A stretch of DNA of 64,000 nt. Source: Mycolicibacterium nivoides (GTDB lineage: Bacteria > Actinomycetota > Actinomycetes > Mycobacteriales > Mycobacteriaceae). Within the stretch, counting starts at the first letter, position 1; each line of letters begins with the position of its first letter. The stretch lies in NCBI RefSeq assembly GCF_003855255.1, contig NZ_CP034072.1:6054989-6118988 (forward strand), in the 5' to 3' direction. Made by a program: the position numbers and the translations under genes. Positions 52,680-61,704 of the stretch are shown piece by piece. The notes under the pieces were generated by a model. The model was not told where the DNA came from, did no database searches, and saw nothing but the letters and a program-made list of their open reading frames with translations.

Positions 52680-54149
52680 TCAGACTGGGGCGAAGCGACC
52701 GGCCCAGGGCATTGCCTGCTCGAGCTGAGCCCCCAGCTTGAGCAGCAGCGATTCACCGGCAAGCGGCGCGACGAACTGGACGCCGAGCGGCAGACCTTCC
52801 GCCGTCCAGTGCAGAGGTAGCGAGATCGCTGGGCGGCCGGTGATATTCGCCAGTTGCGTGTAGGGCACCCAGCCCAGGTTCTTGTCCACCATGTCATCGA
52901 CGATCGTGGTGTAGCGCAGCATGCTTGCGGTACGAGTCTTGATCAGCGCGTCAGCCGCATGCTGCAGCACGACCGGCAGGTCGAACTCGCCGATCCGCGG
53001 CGGCAGCGTCGCCAAGGTGGGCGTCAACAGCAGGTCGTACGACTCGAAGAACGTGGTCAGCCGCCGCGTGTGTTCGTGGCGCCGCTGCACCGCATCGAGA
53101 TAGTCGACACTGCTCGTGGCGCGGCCGATCGCCGCCATGATGAGTGTGTCCCGCTCGAAAGCGTCGTCACCCGCGCCGGTCAGCCGCTTGGCTTCGGCGA
53201 GCTCCCATGCGCTGTAGACGAACCAGGTCAGCAGGAAGTCGCGGGCAAGCGCGGCATCGTCGAAGGGCGCTTGAGGAAGTTCCTCGACATGATGGCCGAG
53301 TTCGGTCAGCGCAGCAGCTGTTGCCTCGACGGCTGCGAACGCCTCGCGGTGTGGCGCCGGATTGATCGCCGTGGGCACCCGCAGCCCGATCCGCAGCCTT
53401 CCGGGATCCGCCCCCACGCACGAGGCGAACGACTCACCGGGCAGGCTCGGCACGTACGGCCCCCAGGGTTCGCCGCCGCTGAGGACGTCGAGCATCGCCG
53501 CTGTGTCGCGTACCGTCCGCGAGACGACGCCTTGAACGGCCGCGCCGTGCATGGATTCTCCGACTACCGGACCCGACGGCGTCAGCCCACGGCCCGGTTT
53601 CAGCCCGACGAGACCACAACTGGCCGCCGGGATGCGAATCGATCCGCCGCCGTCGTTGGCCCCGGCACAGGGCACGATGCCCGCGGCAACAGCGGCCGCC
53701 GATCCTCCCGAGCTTCCACCCGGCGACCTATCCAGGCTCCAAGGGTTGCGAGCCGGTCCCCACGCCTCCGGCTCGGTGATTCCCTTCGCACCGAACTCCG
53801 GGGTGTTGGTCTTCCCGAAGATGACCAGCCCCGCGTCGATCCAGCGCTGCACGACGGTGGCATGCTCGGCGACGTTCAGCGACATCAGCGCACGTGAACC
53901 GGCCGAGGTGGGCAATCCCGCGTAGTCCTGGGCAAGATCCTTGATCAGAAACGGGACCCCGGCGAACGGGCCAGTCAGGTCGTCGGTCGGCGAAGCCGGA
54001 ACCTCGCGCACGATGGCGTTGAGCTTCGGGTTTACCGCCGCCGCCCGCCCCTGGGCCGTGGCCAGCAGCTCAGCCGCCGAAACCTGCTTGTCAGCAACCA
54101 GTTTCGCCAAGGAAGTGGCGTCGTGTGTCCGGTACTCGTCAAAGTCCAC
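52680..54149 (-). CDS. Amidase (amidase signature family)
   Basis: 489 residues. Lys in PFLIKDLAQDYAG, Gly/Ser-rich PGGSSGGSAAAVAAG and nucleophile Ser in GANDGGGSIRIPAASCGLVG make a complete Ser-cisSer-Lys triad. Resembles mycobacterial AmiB/AmiD-type amidases of broad specificity. GTG 54149 is the start. Convergent with the MmcQ gene and divergent from an enoyl-CoA hydratase. Confidence 0.92.
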   Translation of the reverse strand: MDFDEYRTHDATSLAKLVADKQVSAAELLATAQGRAAAVNPKLNAIVREVPASPTDDLTGPFAGVPFLIKDLAQDYAGLPTSAGSRALMSLNVAEHATVVQRWIDAGLVIFGKTNTPEFGAKGITEPEAWGPARNPWSLDRSPGGSSGGSAAAVAAGIVPCAGANDGGGSIRIPAASCGLVGLKPGRGLTPSGPVVGESMHGAAVQGVVSRTVRDTAAMLDVLSGGEPWGPYVPSLPGESFASCVGADPGRLRIGLRVPTAINPAPHREAFAAVEATAAALTELGHHVEELPQAPFDDAALARDFLLTWFVYSAWELAEAKRLTGAGDDAFERDTLIMAAIGRATSSVDYLDAVQRRHEHTRRLTTFFESYDLLLTPTLATLPPRIGEFDLPVVLQHAADALIKTRTASMLRYTTIVDDMVDKNLGWVPYTQLANITGRPAISLPLHWTAEGLPLGVQFVAPLAGESLLLKLGAQLEQAMPWAGRFAPV

Positions 54150-54276
54150 CCCACGAACCTAGACCGCGGCGCCGTTGCGCGGTGACTTACCGCCCGGACC
54201 AACAAGCTGGGGGTCGTTGCCGCCAGAAACCCGGGTTGGGCAAGCTGAGTACCAACCGACCCGAGAAGGAGCATCC

Positions 54277-55173
54277 GTGGACTTCACGACGATCCGGCAC
54301 GAGCTCGACGACGGAATCCTGACCGTTGTCCTCGATCGCCCGGACAACCTCAATGCCTTCACCGTCGAGATGGCCGACGAGTTGGAGCGCACCTTCGTGG
54401 CGGTCAACGACGACGACGCGGTGCGTGCCGTCATCGTGACCGGCGAAGGCCGGGCGTTCTGCGCCGGCATGGACCTCTCGAGTGAGGGCAACGTGTTCGG
54501 CCTCGACGAGTCCAAGTCGCCGAGCCTGGCCGACATGGCCGACCTCGACGACCCCGAGCTGCGCCGGGTCAGGGATACCGGCGGCCGGGTGACCCTGGCG
54601 ATCTATGCCTGCCGCAAACCGGTGATCGCCGCCATCAACGGGGCCGCGGTCGGGATCGGCGCGACGATGACGCTGGCCATGGATGCCCGGCTGATGTCGA
54701 CGAAGGCCCGCTTCGGGCTGGTCTTCGGAAAGCTGGGCATCACCCCGGAAGCGTGTTCGACCTGGTTCCTGCCCCGAATCGTCGGCATGCCAGCGGCGTT
54801 GGACCTGGTGTACCGCTCCGACATTCTCACCGCAGACGCTACCCGTGAGATCGGGCTGGTGCAGGCCGTCCACGAACCGGACGCGTTGATCACCGAGGCA
54901 CGCGCGCTGGCCGACGCGTGGACGCGCGACCGCTCACCGGTCTCGGTCGCCCTCATGCGGCAGATGCTCTACCGGAATGCGTCCGAACCGCATCCCGTCG
55001 ACGCACACCGGGTGGACTCGCTGGCGATGTTCTACACGAGCATCGGTGACGGCCACGACGGCGTGCGGGCCTTCCTCGACAAGCGGCCACCGCGCTTCTC
55101 CGGGCGGGCTTCCGACATGCCGCCGTTCTATCGGGAGTGGATCACCGGCGGCGGCCAAGCCAGTCGCTTGTAG
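54277..55173 (+). CDS. Enoyl-CoA hydratase/isomerase family protein
   Basis: 298 residues. The oxyanion region is FCAGMDLSSEGNVFG and the C-terminal half has KLGITPEACSTWFLPRIVG. At the place of the first catalytic Glu (GGGxELALA in hydratases) it reads GIGATMTLAMD, so classical hydration is doubtful; this subgroup is frequent in actinobacteria. GTG 54277 follows GAAGGAG. Confidence 0.88.
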   Translation: MDFTTIRHELDDGILTVVLDRPDNLNAFTVEMADELERTFVAVNDDDAVRAVIVTGEGRAFCAGMDLSSEGNVFGLDESKSPSLADMADLDDPELRRVRDTGGRVTLAIYACRKPVIAAINGAAVGIGATMTLAMDARLMSTKARFGLVFGKLGITPEACSTWFLPRIVGMPAALDLVYRSDILTADATREIGLVQAVHEPDALITEARALADAWTRDRSPVSVALMRQMLYRNASEPHPVDAHRVDSLAMFYTSIGDGHDGVRAFLDKRPPRFSGRASDMPPFYREWITGGGQASRL

Positions 55174-55541
55174 GTTGCAAAACTCCGTGTCATATCGCGA
55201 CGCCCTGACCAGCACCTTCGCGCGATAGCATCAGGTTTGGCAGACAGGTTTTTGCATTCTGGATGGCGAATCCTAGAACGATACGGTGGTGCAGAAGTTC
55301 GCGCTTGGGAGTGCTGGAGCCTGACCGGCAATCGCCGCACTCTGGCAGCGTTCGCCACTATCGGCAGTCTTCGCACAGACCGGCAGCTAGGAGATGCCTT
55401 TGGAACTTCAAGGTTGAATGGCACATACTCGTCGTCGTCGGATCGAGCCTCAGGCGGTTGTGGACGTGTTCGTGTCAAGCCTGGGACTCTGCGCCCCGTA
55501 ATCGGTGCTGCTGAGCGGGTGGCTGCGAATGTGCTGGGGCG
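55174..55541. other. Gap between convergent genes
   Basis: About 370 bp without a convincing gene. A 149-codon plus-strand frame begins at 55237 but overlaps the ligase end antisense and has no recognisable features. Imperfect GGCA-led repeats of 17-20 bp lie at 55325-55386. Confidence 0.5.
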
Positions 55542-57164
55542 TCAGTCGGCCACATCGGTGTGTTTGGTAGTCCCGTCCGCTCCGCGTTTCGCTAGATCTT
55601 TGCGAAGAATCTTTCCTGTCGGAGACTTGGGAATGTCGTCGACGAACTCGACGAGCCGAATCTTCTTGTGTGGGGCCACTTGAGCGGCGATGAAGGCCAT
55701 CACTTCTGCGCTGTCGAGGGCGCTCTCGGAGGTTGCGACGACGTACGCCTTTGGAACTTCCTGGCCGTCACGGGTGCGTGCGGCAATGACTGCCGCGTCG
55801 TGGATACCCGGATGGGTGCGCAAGAGTGCCTCCAGTTCGGCTGGCGGAACCTGGTAACCCTTGTATTTGATCAGCTCTTTCATGCGGTCGACGATCGTGA
55901 CGATACCGGCAGGGTCGACAGTGGCAATGTCGCCCGTGTGTAGATATCCGTCGGCATCCAGCGTCGAGGAAGTGGCTTGGTCATCGCGGAGGTAGCCGGC
56001 CATGACGTTGGGCCCTTTGCACCATAGTTCGCCTGGCGCGGAGCTTCCCTGCGTAGGCACGGAGATCTCCGTCCCCGTCGCCGGGTCGATGAGTTTGCAT
56101 TCCATGTTGGGAATGGTGGTACCAACCGACCCCAGGTCGATGTCATCGCGGTCGCGGGGGATCACATGGGACACCGGGCTCATTTCCGACATTCCGTATC
56201 CCTGACGAACCCGACATTTCAGCCGGTCCTGTAGGGCCGATGCCACGTCACGATCCAACGGCGCGGCTCCCGAGACGATCGTGTCGAGACTGGACAGATC
56301 GAACTCGCTGACCATGGGGTCCGTGAGGAGACTGATGGCAATTGGTGGTGCGATGAATGCGTAGGTGCACCGGTGGGTTGATATGGCGGAGAGGAAAGCT
56401 TGGAGTTCGAACTTGGGCATCGTGACGATACGAGCGCGCCGGTGCAAGCCGGCATTGAGGATGGTCGTCATTCCGTAGACATGGAAGAACGGTAGTGCGG
56501 CGATGAGCGTGTCTTGGGCAGTGATCCCCATGACAGGCTCGATCTGACAGAGATTTGCAATCAGGTTGCGATGTGTGAGCTTGACACCTTTGGGGTGACC
56601 TGTGGTGCCAGAGGAGTACGGCAGGACGGCGAGTTGCTGAGCTGCCTCGGCAGGCGAATGCGACCCCGAAAATGCCGCCCCCTCGGCCACCAGGTCGCGC
56701 ACAGAGAGCGTGCGAGCGTCGAGGTCCATGGCGATCCTGTGTTCCTCAGGAATCCCCGCCGCGTCCGCCGCAGCTGACGCCTGCGGCTGCAATGCACTGT
56801 CGGCGAACAAGAATCGCGCGCCGGCATCGGCGAGCTGGCGGCGAATATCGTCGCTGGTGTAGAGAACGTTGATCGTCGTGATGACACCACCGGCACGCAG
56901 CACGGCGTGGTAGACGGCGGCGAATGCCGGCGAATTTGCGGCGAGCAAACCGACGACCTCGCCCGGCTTCAGGCCCCGCGCAGCGAGCGCGCCAGCGAGC
57001 ACATCTATTTGGAGCAGCAGCGATCGGTAGGTCGTCGTGCAACCGGATGGTGCGTCGACGAGCGCGGGCCCATCGAGGTCGTCGGTATGCAACCCGGCGA
57101 AGAGGAATTGGTAGAGACTGGAATCGGGGATGTCGATGTCAGGGTGTGGGCCGCCGAAGCTCAT
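55542..57164 (-). CDS. 4-coumarate-CoA-ligase-like AMP-dependent ligase
   Basis: 540 residues. P-loop LPYSSGTTGHPKGVKLTHRN, A5 RQGYGMSEMSPV, A7 GYLHTGDIA, hinge DRMKELIKYKGYQVPPAELE and A10 SPTGKILRKDL are intact, and the order and spacing resemble plant-type 4CL. It activates an aryl or acyl carboxylate to its CoA ester. ATG 57164 with AAGGAAG upstream is chosen; ATG 57173 is possible. Confidence 0.92.
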   Translation of the reverse strand: MSFGGPHPDIDIPDSSLYQFLFAGLHTDDLDGPALVDAPSGCTTTYRSLLLQIDVLAGALAARGLKPGEVVGLLAANSPAFAAVYHAVLRAGGVITTINVLYTSDDIRRQLADAGARFLFADSALQPQASAAADAAGIPEEHRIAMDLDARTLSVRDLVAEGAAFSGSHSPAEAAQQLAVLPYSSGTTGHPKGVKLTHRNLIANLCQIEPVMGITAQDTLIAALPFFHVYGMTTILNAGLHRRARIVTMPKFELQAFLSAISTHRCTYAFIAPPIAISLLTDPMVSEFDLSSLDTIVSGAAPLDRDVASALQDRLKCRVRQGYGMSEMSPVSHVIPRDRDDIDLGSVGTTIPNMECKLIDPATGTEISVPTQGSSAPGELWCKGPNVMAGYLRDDQATSSTLDADGYLHTGDIATVDPAGIVTIVDRMKELIKYKGYQVPPAELEALLRTHPGIHDAAVIAARTRDGQEVPKAYVVATSESALDSAEVMAFIAAQVAPHKKIRLVEFVDDIPKSPTGKILRKDLAKRGADGTTKHTDVAD

Positions 57165-57286
57165 GCAGAGCACTTCCTTTTGGCTCAGTGGGATTAGTCG
57201 GTGAAGAACGGGCGAAGCGCGATAAGCGTTCTCGGACGCACGGGATCTGCTGATCGACGCTTAGGGGCCAGCGGTGGTGCCCGCAG

Positions 57287-58702
57287 CTAGCTTATTTTTG
57301 CGCCAGCGATGTATGAGGTGTGTTCACCAGCGGGATGGGTGGTCACCATCGGGTGGGTGGGGAGGCTGTCACGATCCACCGCCCGCCCGGCTTGGTACAC
57401 GTCGGTGATCGCGCGCAGATGGCGGATGTCTTCAAGCGGATCGGCTTCTAGCAGAACGAAATCGGCGAGCTTGCCGGGCTCGATTGATCCGATGAGATGG
57501 TCCTTTCGGTACCCACGCGCGACGTTGAGGGTGGCGGCGGTGATGGCAGCCAAGGGTGTCATGCCCTTCTCGACCATCGACTGCGTCCAGTGGAAGTGGT
57601 CACCGCCCAGGGTCCAGGGCCGGTCGTCACGTTCGAGGGGGGACAAATCGCTGAGATGGTCCACGCTCGGGCACCCGGCGTCGGTGCCCATCAGGATCTT
57701 CGCGTCGGCCCCGATGAGCGTGCGCTCGTTGTCTGCGAAGGCACCACTGCCTAACAGGGCGGCCCAGCTGCCGACTTGTTCCAGGCCCTCGCGGTGGTCG
57801 TCGTGAATGGTCTGCAGTTCGGCATAGGAGTCGCTGGCGACGATCTTGTCAACGAGGTGGTGCGGAATCGGTTGGCCCATCGTGTAGTTGGCGTGGATCA
57901 GAACATCCGCGCCAAGATCGACAGCGGTTTCGAGTGATTCCACTGAAAGGCTGTGACTCAAGACTGGGACCCCGGCCGACCGCGCTTCTTCGACCATGAG
58001 GTCGAGCACTGGCCGGGTGAAGGTGAGATAGGAACGGTCCAACCCAACTGTCATGAAGATGTGGTCGCTGACGGCGATCTTGAGCATGTCCACGCCGCGG
58101 GCGAGGTAGTCGCGGATGCGGGGACGAATCTCACGGCGTGGCAACAGACTGAGTTGATGGCCCACCCCGGCCTCGAACAGCGCGTCGACGCGGTTGACGA
58201 ACGACTGCGTGGCGGCCTTACGGCCCGCGAAGTGAAAGTCGGCGCTGAACGGGCCCCCCATGCCGACGATCGCTCCGGCAGCGAAGATGCGTGCACCCTG
58301 GGCGGTTCCGGCGTTGATACGGTCACGCGCGGCCAGGACCGGTTCGAGGGCGTTGTAGGTGTCGAACACGGTGGTGACCCCGTTGCGGAGCTCCAGCTGC
58401 GCTGCCTCTTCGATCACCTCGACGTAGCGACCCTCCCAGCGAGCGAGGTACTCAATGGTGCCTGGTCCCACCATGAACATCCAGGCATCCAGCAGGTGGA
58501 CATTGCCGTTGATGAATCCGGGCAGCATCCAACGGTGTCGCCCGTCGACGACAGTGGCGCCAGCCGGCATTTCAACGCTCGCGGCGGATCCGATCGTGCG
58601 GAACGTGTCTCCGTCGATGATGACCGTCGCGTCGCGCTGGGGCAGTCCGCCGAGGCCGTCAATCAGGTGAACATTGGTTACCGCGGTGAGTGTCGACGTC
58701 AT
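57287..58702 (-). CDS. Amidohydrolase-family protein with altered HxH motif
   Basis: 471 residues, imidazolonepropionase/prolidase-like. Strand 1 reads GFINGNVHLLDAW, so the first metal His is Asn (NxH). Lys in GVDMLKIAVSD, His in VPVLSHSLS and DVLIHANYT, and Asp in LMGTDAGCPS are kept. The C-terminal beta domain ends with GSIEPGKLADFVLLEADPLE. Hydrolysis of a cyclic amide, lactone or mycotoxin-type ester is possible but not shown. Divergent from a TetR gene with a perfect palindrome between them. Confidence 0.88.
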   Translation of the reverse strand: MTSTLTAVTNVHLIDGLGGLPQRDATVIIDGDTFRTIGSAASVEMPAGATVVDGRHRWMLPGFINGNVHLLDAWMFMVGPGTIEYLARWEGRYVEVIEEAAQLELRNGVTTVFDTYNALEPVLAARDRINAGTAQGARIFAAGAIVGMGGPFSADFHFAGRKAATQSFVNRVDALFEAGVGHQLSLLPRREIRPRIRDYLARGVDMLKIAVSDHIFMTVGLDRSYLTFTRPVLDLMVEEARSAGVPVLSHSLSVESLETAVDLGADVLIHANYTMGQPIPHHLVDKIVASDSYAELQTIHDDHREGLEQVGSWAALLGSGAFADNERTLIGADAKILMGTDAGCPSVDHLSDLSPLERDDRPWTLGGDHFHWTQSMVEKGMTPLAAITAATLNVARGYRKDHLIGSIEPGKLADFVLLEADPLEDIRHLRAITDVYQAGRAVDRDSLPTHPMVTTHPAGEHTSYIAGAKIS

Positions 58703-58742
58703 GAAGATGCTCCTTGTGTGATTCAGACCTCCCCAAGAGTAT

Positions 58743-58760
58743 CCGAATCGTTCGATTCGG
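58743..58760. promoter_or_regulatory. Perfect 18-bp palindrome between amidohydrolase and TetR genes
   Basis: CCGAATCG-TT-CGATTCGG, eight perfect pairs, centred 50 bp before the amidohydrolase start and 44 bp before the TetR start. Likely operator of the adjacent TetR. Confidence 0.75.
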
Positions 58761-58795
58761 TAAAGACGGAGGGAGGTCCTCAATAAGATGGTGGG

Positions 58796-59422
58796 ATGGC
58801 GAACGCGATCGACGGCGACTCGACGACCACGGACGGGCGGTCCCTCCGTTGGGAGCACAGAAGGCCTGAGTTACTGCGTGCAGCAACGGAGTACGTCCTG
58901 GAGAAGGGTGTCACCGATCTGTCACTGCGCCCGTTGGGCGCTGCCATCGGCGCGTCCATCACCACACTGATCCGGCAGTTCGGCAGCAAGGACGAACTGA
59001 TCCAAGAGGTGTGCCAAGAAATTCACGGGCAGATGGTCAGCGCGTTCGACGGGTTCTGGGCTAGCAGCGAGGGCCGTCCACTCGAGGTGCTACGGGAACT
59101 GTGGAATCTGTGGCTCGCCCCCGAGTACTCCCGACAGTTCATCTTCCTGTTCGAGTTGTACGGGCTGGCGCTTCGCAAACCCGAGAATTACGAATGGTTC
59201 GCCCAGTCGGTCGTGCACGCATGGATCGCACCGTTGGAGGACGCGTTGTGCGCCCAGGGTGTCGACGCAGACAGCGCCCGGGAACTGGCGACGCTTGTTG
59301 TCGGCATCATTCGCGGCCTCTACCTCGACATGGTGGCAACCGGAGACGACGACCGGGTAAACCGGGCTTATGAACGCTCGCTCGTGCTGCTCACCCCCGC
59401 CTTGGAGCCCGATATGGATTGA
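58796..59422 (+). CDS. TetR-family regulator
   Basis: 208 residues. HTH region VTDLSLRPLGAAIGASITTL then IRQFGSKDELIQEV; C-terminal helical domain with WNLWLAPEYSRQFIFLFELY and a conserved-looking LVVGIIRGLYLDMVATGD. Probable repressor of the divergent amidohydrolase through the palindrome at 58743-58760. Confidence 0.9.
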   Translation: MANAIDGDSTTTDGRSLRWEHRRPELLRAATEYVLEKGVTDLSLRPLGAAIGASITTLIRQFGSKDELIQEVCQEIHGQMVSAFDGFWASSEGRPLEVLRELWNLWLAPEYSRQFIFLFELYGLALRKPENYEWFAQSVVHAWIAPLEDALCAQGVDADSARELATLVVGIIRGLYLDMVATGDDDRVNRAYERSLVLLTPALEPDMD

Positions 59423-59491
59423 CGGGCGACGCGCGTCTCCGTGAATTCGGCCTACGCTTCGACCCGGCGCCGGGCCACTTGCTGAATCGAC

Positions 59492-59535
59492 AACGTCACC
59501 CTGACTGGCCTGTAACGTCACCCTGACTGGCCTGT
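59492..59535. repeat. Exact 22-bp tandem duplication
   Basis: AACGTCACCCTGACTGGCCT followed by GT occurs twice head-to-tail (59492-59513 and 59514-59535) in the 363-bp gap after the TetR gene. No coding sequence is seen in that gap. Confidence 0.85.
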
Positions 59536-59666
59536 ATTGAAGCGAAACTTAGGCTGGTGCGTCAGTGCACGGTCGCCGGCCAGAATCAACGGCCCGCGCA
59601 ACGGCTGGGCTGCACACTGGCAGCCTTCCGGCATGAAGCTCAAAAGTCATACCTTTTGCAGTCCGA

Positions 59667-59684
59667 GATGGCGAATTCGCCATC
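59667..59684. promoter_or_regulatory. Perfect 18-bp palindrome upstream of the Baeyer-Villiger monooxygenase
   Basis: GATGGCGAATTCGCCATC equals its own reverse complement. It lies 100 bp before the monooxygenase start, so an operator for an unlinked regulator is plausible. Confidence 0.5.
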
Positions 59685-59758
59685 GTCTGCCATTCCGAAA
59701 TGCACAATGCCACGGAGAATTGCAACCAACAGTCCTTGAAAACACCCCTTGTCACATA

Positions 59759-59777
59759 ACGCTACGGCGCGTAGCGT
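59759..59777. promoter_or_regulatory. Inverted repeat just before the Baeyer-Villiger monooxygenase
   Basis: ACGCTAC-GGCGC-GTAGCGT, seven perfect pairs, ending 8 bp before the GTG start. TetR-type sites of this look occur before mycobacterial catabolic genes; it could also be an RNA hairpin at the start of the message. Confidence 0.5.
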
Positions 59778-59785
59778 AACGCCGC

Positions 59786-61702
59786 GTGACCCGGAGCTTC
59801 CATGTCGGCCAGCCGTTCACCACGCCCGACGCCGACATCGCGGCGGCATTAGAGCAGGTCAGCATTCCGACGCTGCTGCTCTCGCTCGTGCACATCACCG
59901 GCGACCCGCGCTACATCCGCGAGTTCAAGCAGGCCGGGCTGTTCCTCAACGAGGTCCAGGGCTTCATGAGCGAGGAGGACAAGGCACGGGTCCGTGAGGT
60001 CGCGCTGCCCGTGCTCACCGACTACCGCGACCGCGGTTGCCCGGTCCCCGACCCGCTGCCCGCCGAACTGGTCAGGGAGATGCTGGACTGGGCGGCCTGC
60101 GAGGCGGTCGACGACGACAACCTGCCGCTGGTCCTGGAGGAACTCGACCTCGAGGGTGTCGATCCGCGCCGGCCCACCACGCTGGAGAACACCGACGATT
60201 TCCGCGTCGTCGTGATCGGCTGCGGAGAATCCGGCGTGCTGGCCGGGGTGCGCCTCAAGCAGGCCGACATCGATTTCACGATCGTGGAGAAGAACGCCGG
60301 TCCGGGCGGAACCTGGTGGGAGAACAGCTATCCCGGCGCCCGCGTCGACGTGGCCAACCACTTCTACTGTTACAGCTTCGAACCCAGCAACCACTGGGAC
60401 CACTTCTTCGCCGAGCAGCCCGAGTTGCGCCAGTACTTCCGCGATGTGGTGGACCGCCACAACCTGGAACCCCACATCCGGTGGAACACCGAGGTGGTCT
60501 CCGCCGAGTGGGACGGCACGATGTGGAACGTCACGGTGCGCTCGGCCGCAGGCACCGAGACGCTGCGGGCCAACGCGGTCATCACCGCCGTCGGCCAGCT
60601 CAACCGGCCGCAGATCCCCGACTTCCCCGGCGCGGAAACCTTTGCGGGACCGGCATTTCACTCCGCGGCGTGGGACCACGACGTCGACGTCACCGGCAAG
60701 CGGGTCGCCCTGATCGGGGCAGGCGCCAGCGGCTTCCAGATCGCCCCAGCCATCGCCGACAAGGTCGAGCACCTCACGGTCTTCCAGCGCACCGCGCAGT
60801 GGATGTTCCCCAACCCGATGTACCACGAGCCCGTCGCCGACGGGGTGCGCTGGGCAATGGAGCACCTGCCGTACTACGGCCGGTGGTACCGCTTCCTGTT
60901 GCTGTGGCCCGGAGCCGACAAGGGCCTGGACGCCGCACGGGTGGACCCTGACTACGACGATCAGGGCAACGCGGTCAGTGAGATCAACGCCATCGCCCGA
61001 ATCATGTTCACCGACTGGATCACCACCCAGGTCGGCGACGACCCCGAACTGCTGGCCAAGGCGCTGCCCGACTACCCGGCCACCGGGAAGCGCACGCTGC
61101 AGGACAACGGCAGCTGGCTGGGCACCCTCAAACGCGACAACGTGGACCTGATCCGCACCCCGATCGAACGCATCACCCCGACCGGGATCGTCACGGCCGA
61201 CGGCCAGACCCACGACGTCGATATCATCGTGTACGCCACCGGTTTTCGCGCCACCGACGTGCTGTTCCCGATGACCATCACCGGGCGCGACGGCGTCGAC
61301 CTGCATGACGTCTGGGGCCAACGTCCATACGCCTATCGCGGCATCACGGTGCCCGGCTTCCCCAACTTCTTCATGACCTACGGCCCGGGGACACACCTCG
61401 CGCACGGCGGCAGCCTCATCCTCAACTCCGAACTGCAGATGCGCTACATCAACAAGTGCCTGGAGCACCTCATCACCGAAGGCCTACGGACCATGGAGCC
61501 GCTGCCCGAACCGACCAGGGAATGGCACCGCCGCTCGCAGGAGGCGATCCGCCAAACCGTGTGGGCACAGCCCTCGGTCAAACACTCGTACTTCAAGAAC
61601 GCTGACGGCGAGATCCACACAGTCAGCCCGTGGAGGTTGAGCGAATACCGCTCTGCCATCAACGAACCCATCTGGTCAGACTTCACAGTGCAGGAGGCGT
61701 GA
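59786..61702 (+). CDS. Baeyer-Villiger-type flavin monooxygenase
   Basis: 638 residues, with an extra N-terminal domain of about 125 residues before the first Rossmann loop VVVIGCGESGVLAGVRLKQA. The GGTWWENSYPGARVD segment, the BVMO fingerprint FAGPAFHSAAWD and the second nucleotide loop VALIGAGASGFQIAPAIADK are present, as is VYATGFRATDVLFP. It inserts oxygen next to a ketone using NADPH and FAD. The alcohol dehydrogenase that follows 2 bp later would supply the ketone. Confidence 0.93.
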   Translation: MTRSFHVGQPFTTPDADIAAALEQVSIPTLLLSLVHITGDPRYIREFKQAGLFLNEVQGFMSEEDKARVREVALPVLTDYRDRGCPVPDPLPAELVREMLDWAACEAVDDDNLPLVLEELDLEGVDPRRPTTLENTDDFRVVVIGCGESGVLAGVRLKQADIDFTIVEKNAGPGGTWWENSYPGARVDVANHFYCYSFEPSNHWDHFFAEQPELRQYFRDVVDRHNLEPHIRWNTEVVSAEWDGTMWNVTVRSAAGTETLRANAVITAVGQLNRPQIPDFPGAETFAGPAFHSAAWDHDVDVTGKRVALIGAGASGFQIAPAIADKVEHLTVFQRTAQWMFPNPMYHEPVADGVRWAMEHLPYYGRWYRFLLLWPGADKGLDAARVDPDYDDQGNAVSEINAIARIMFTDWITTQVGDDPELLAKALPDYPATGKRTLQDNGSWLGTLKRDNVDLIRTPIERITPTGIVTADGQTHDVDIIVYATGFRATDVLFPMTITGRDGVDLHDVWGQRPYAYRGITVPGFPNFFMTYGPGTHLAHGGSLILNSELQMRYINKCLEHLITEGLRTMEPLPEPTREWHRRSQEAIRQTVWAQPSVKHSYFKNADGEIHTVSPWRLSEYRSAINEPIWSDFTVQEA

Positions 61703-61704
61703 GT

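Noticed and set aside
55237..55683. 149-codon plus-strand frame after the enoyl-CoA hydratase
   Set aside because: No recognisable domain, no ribosome-binding site, and its last third lies antisense to the conserved C-terminus of the ligase.
59492..59535. CRISPR-like repeat
   Set aside because: Two adjacent 22-bp copies without spacers; a simple tandem duplication.
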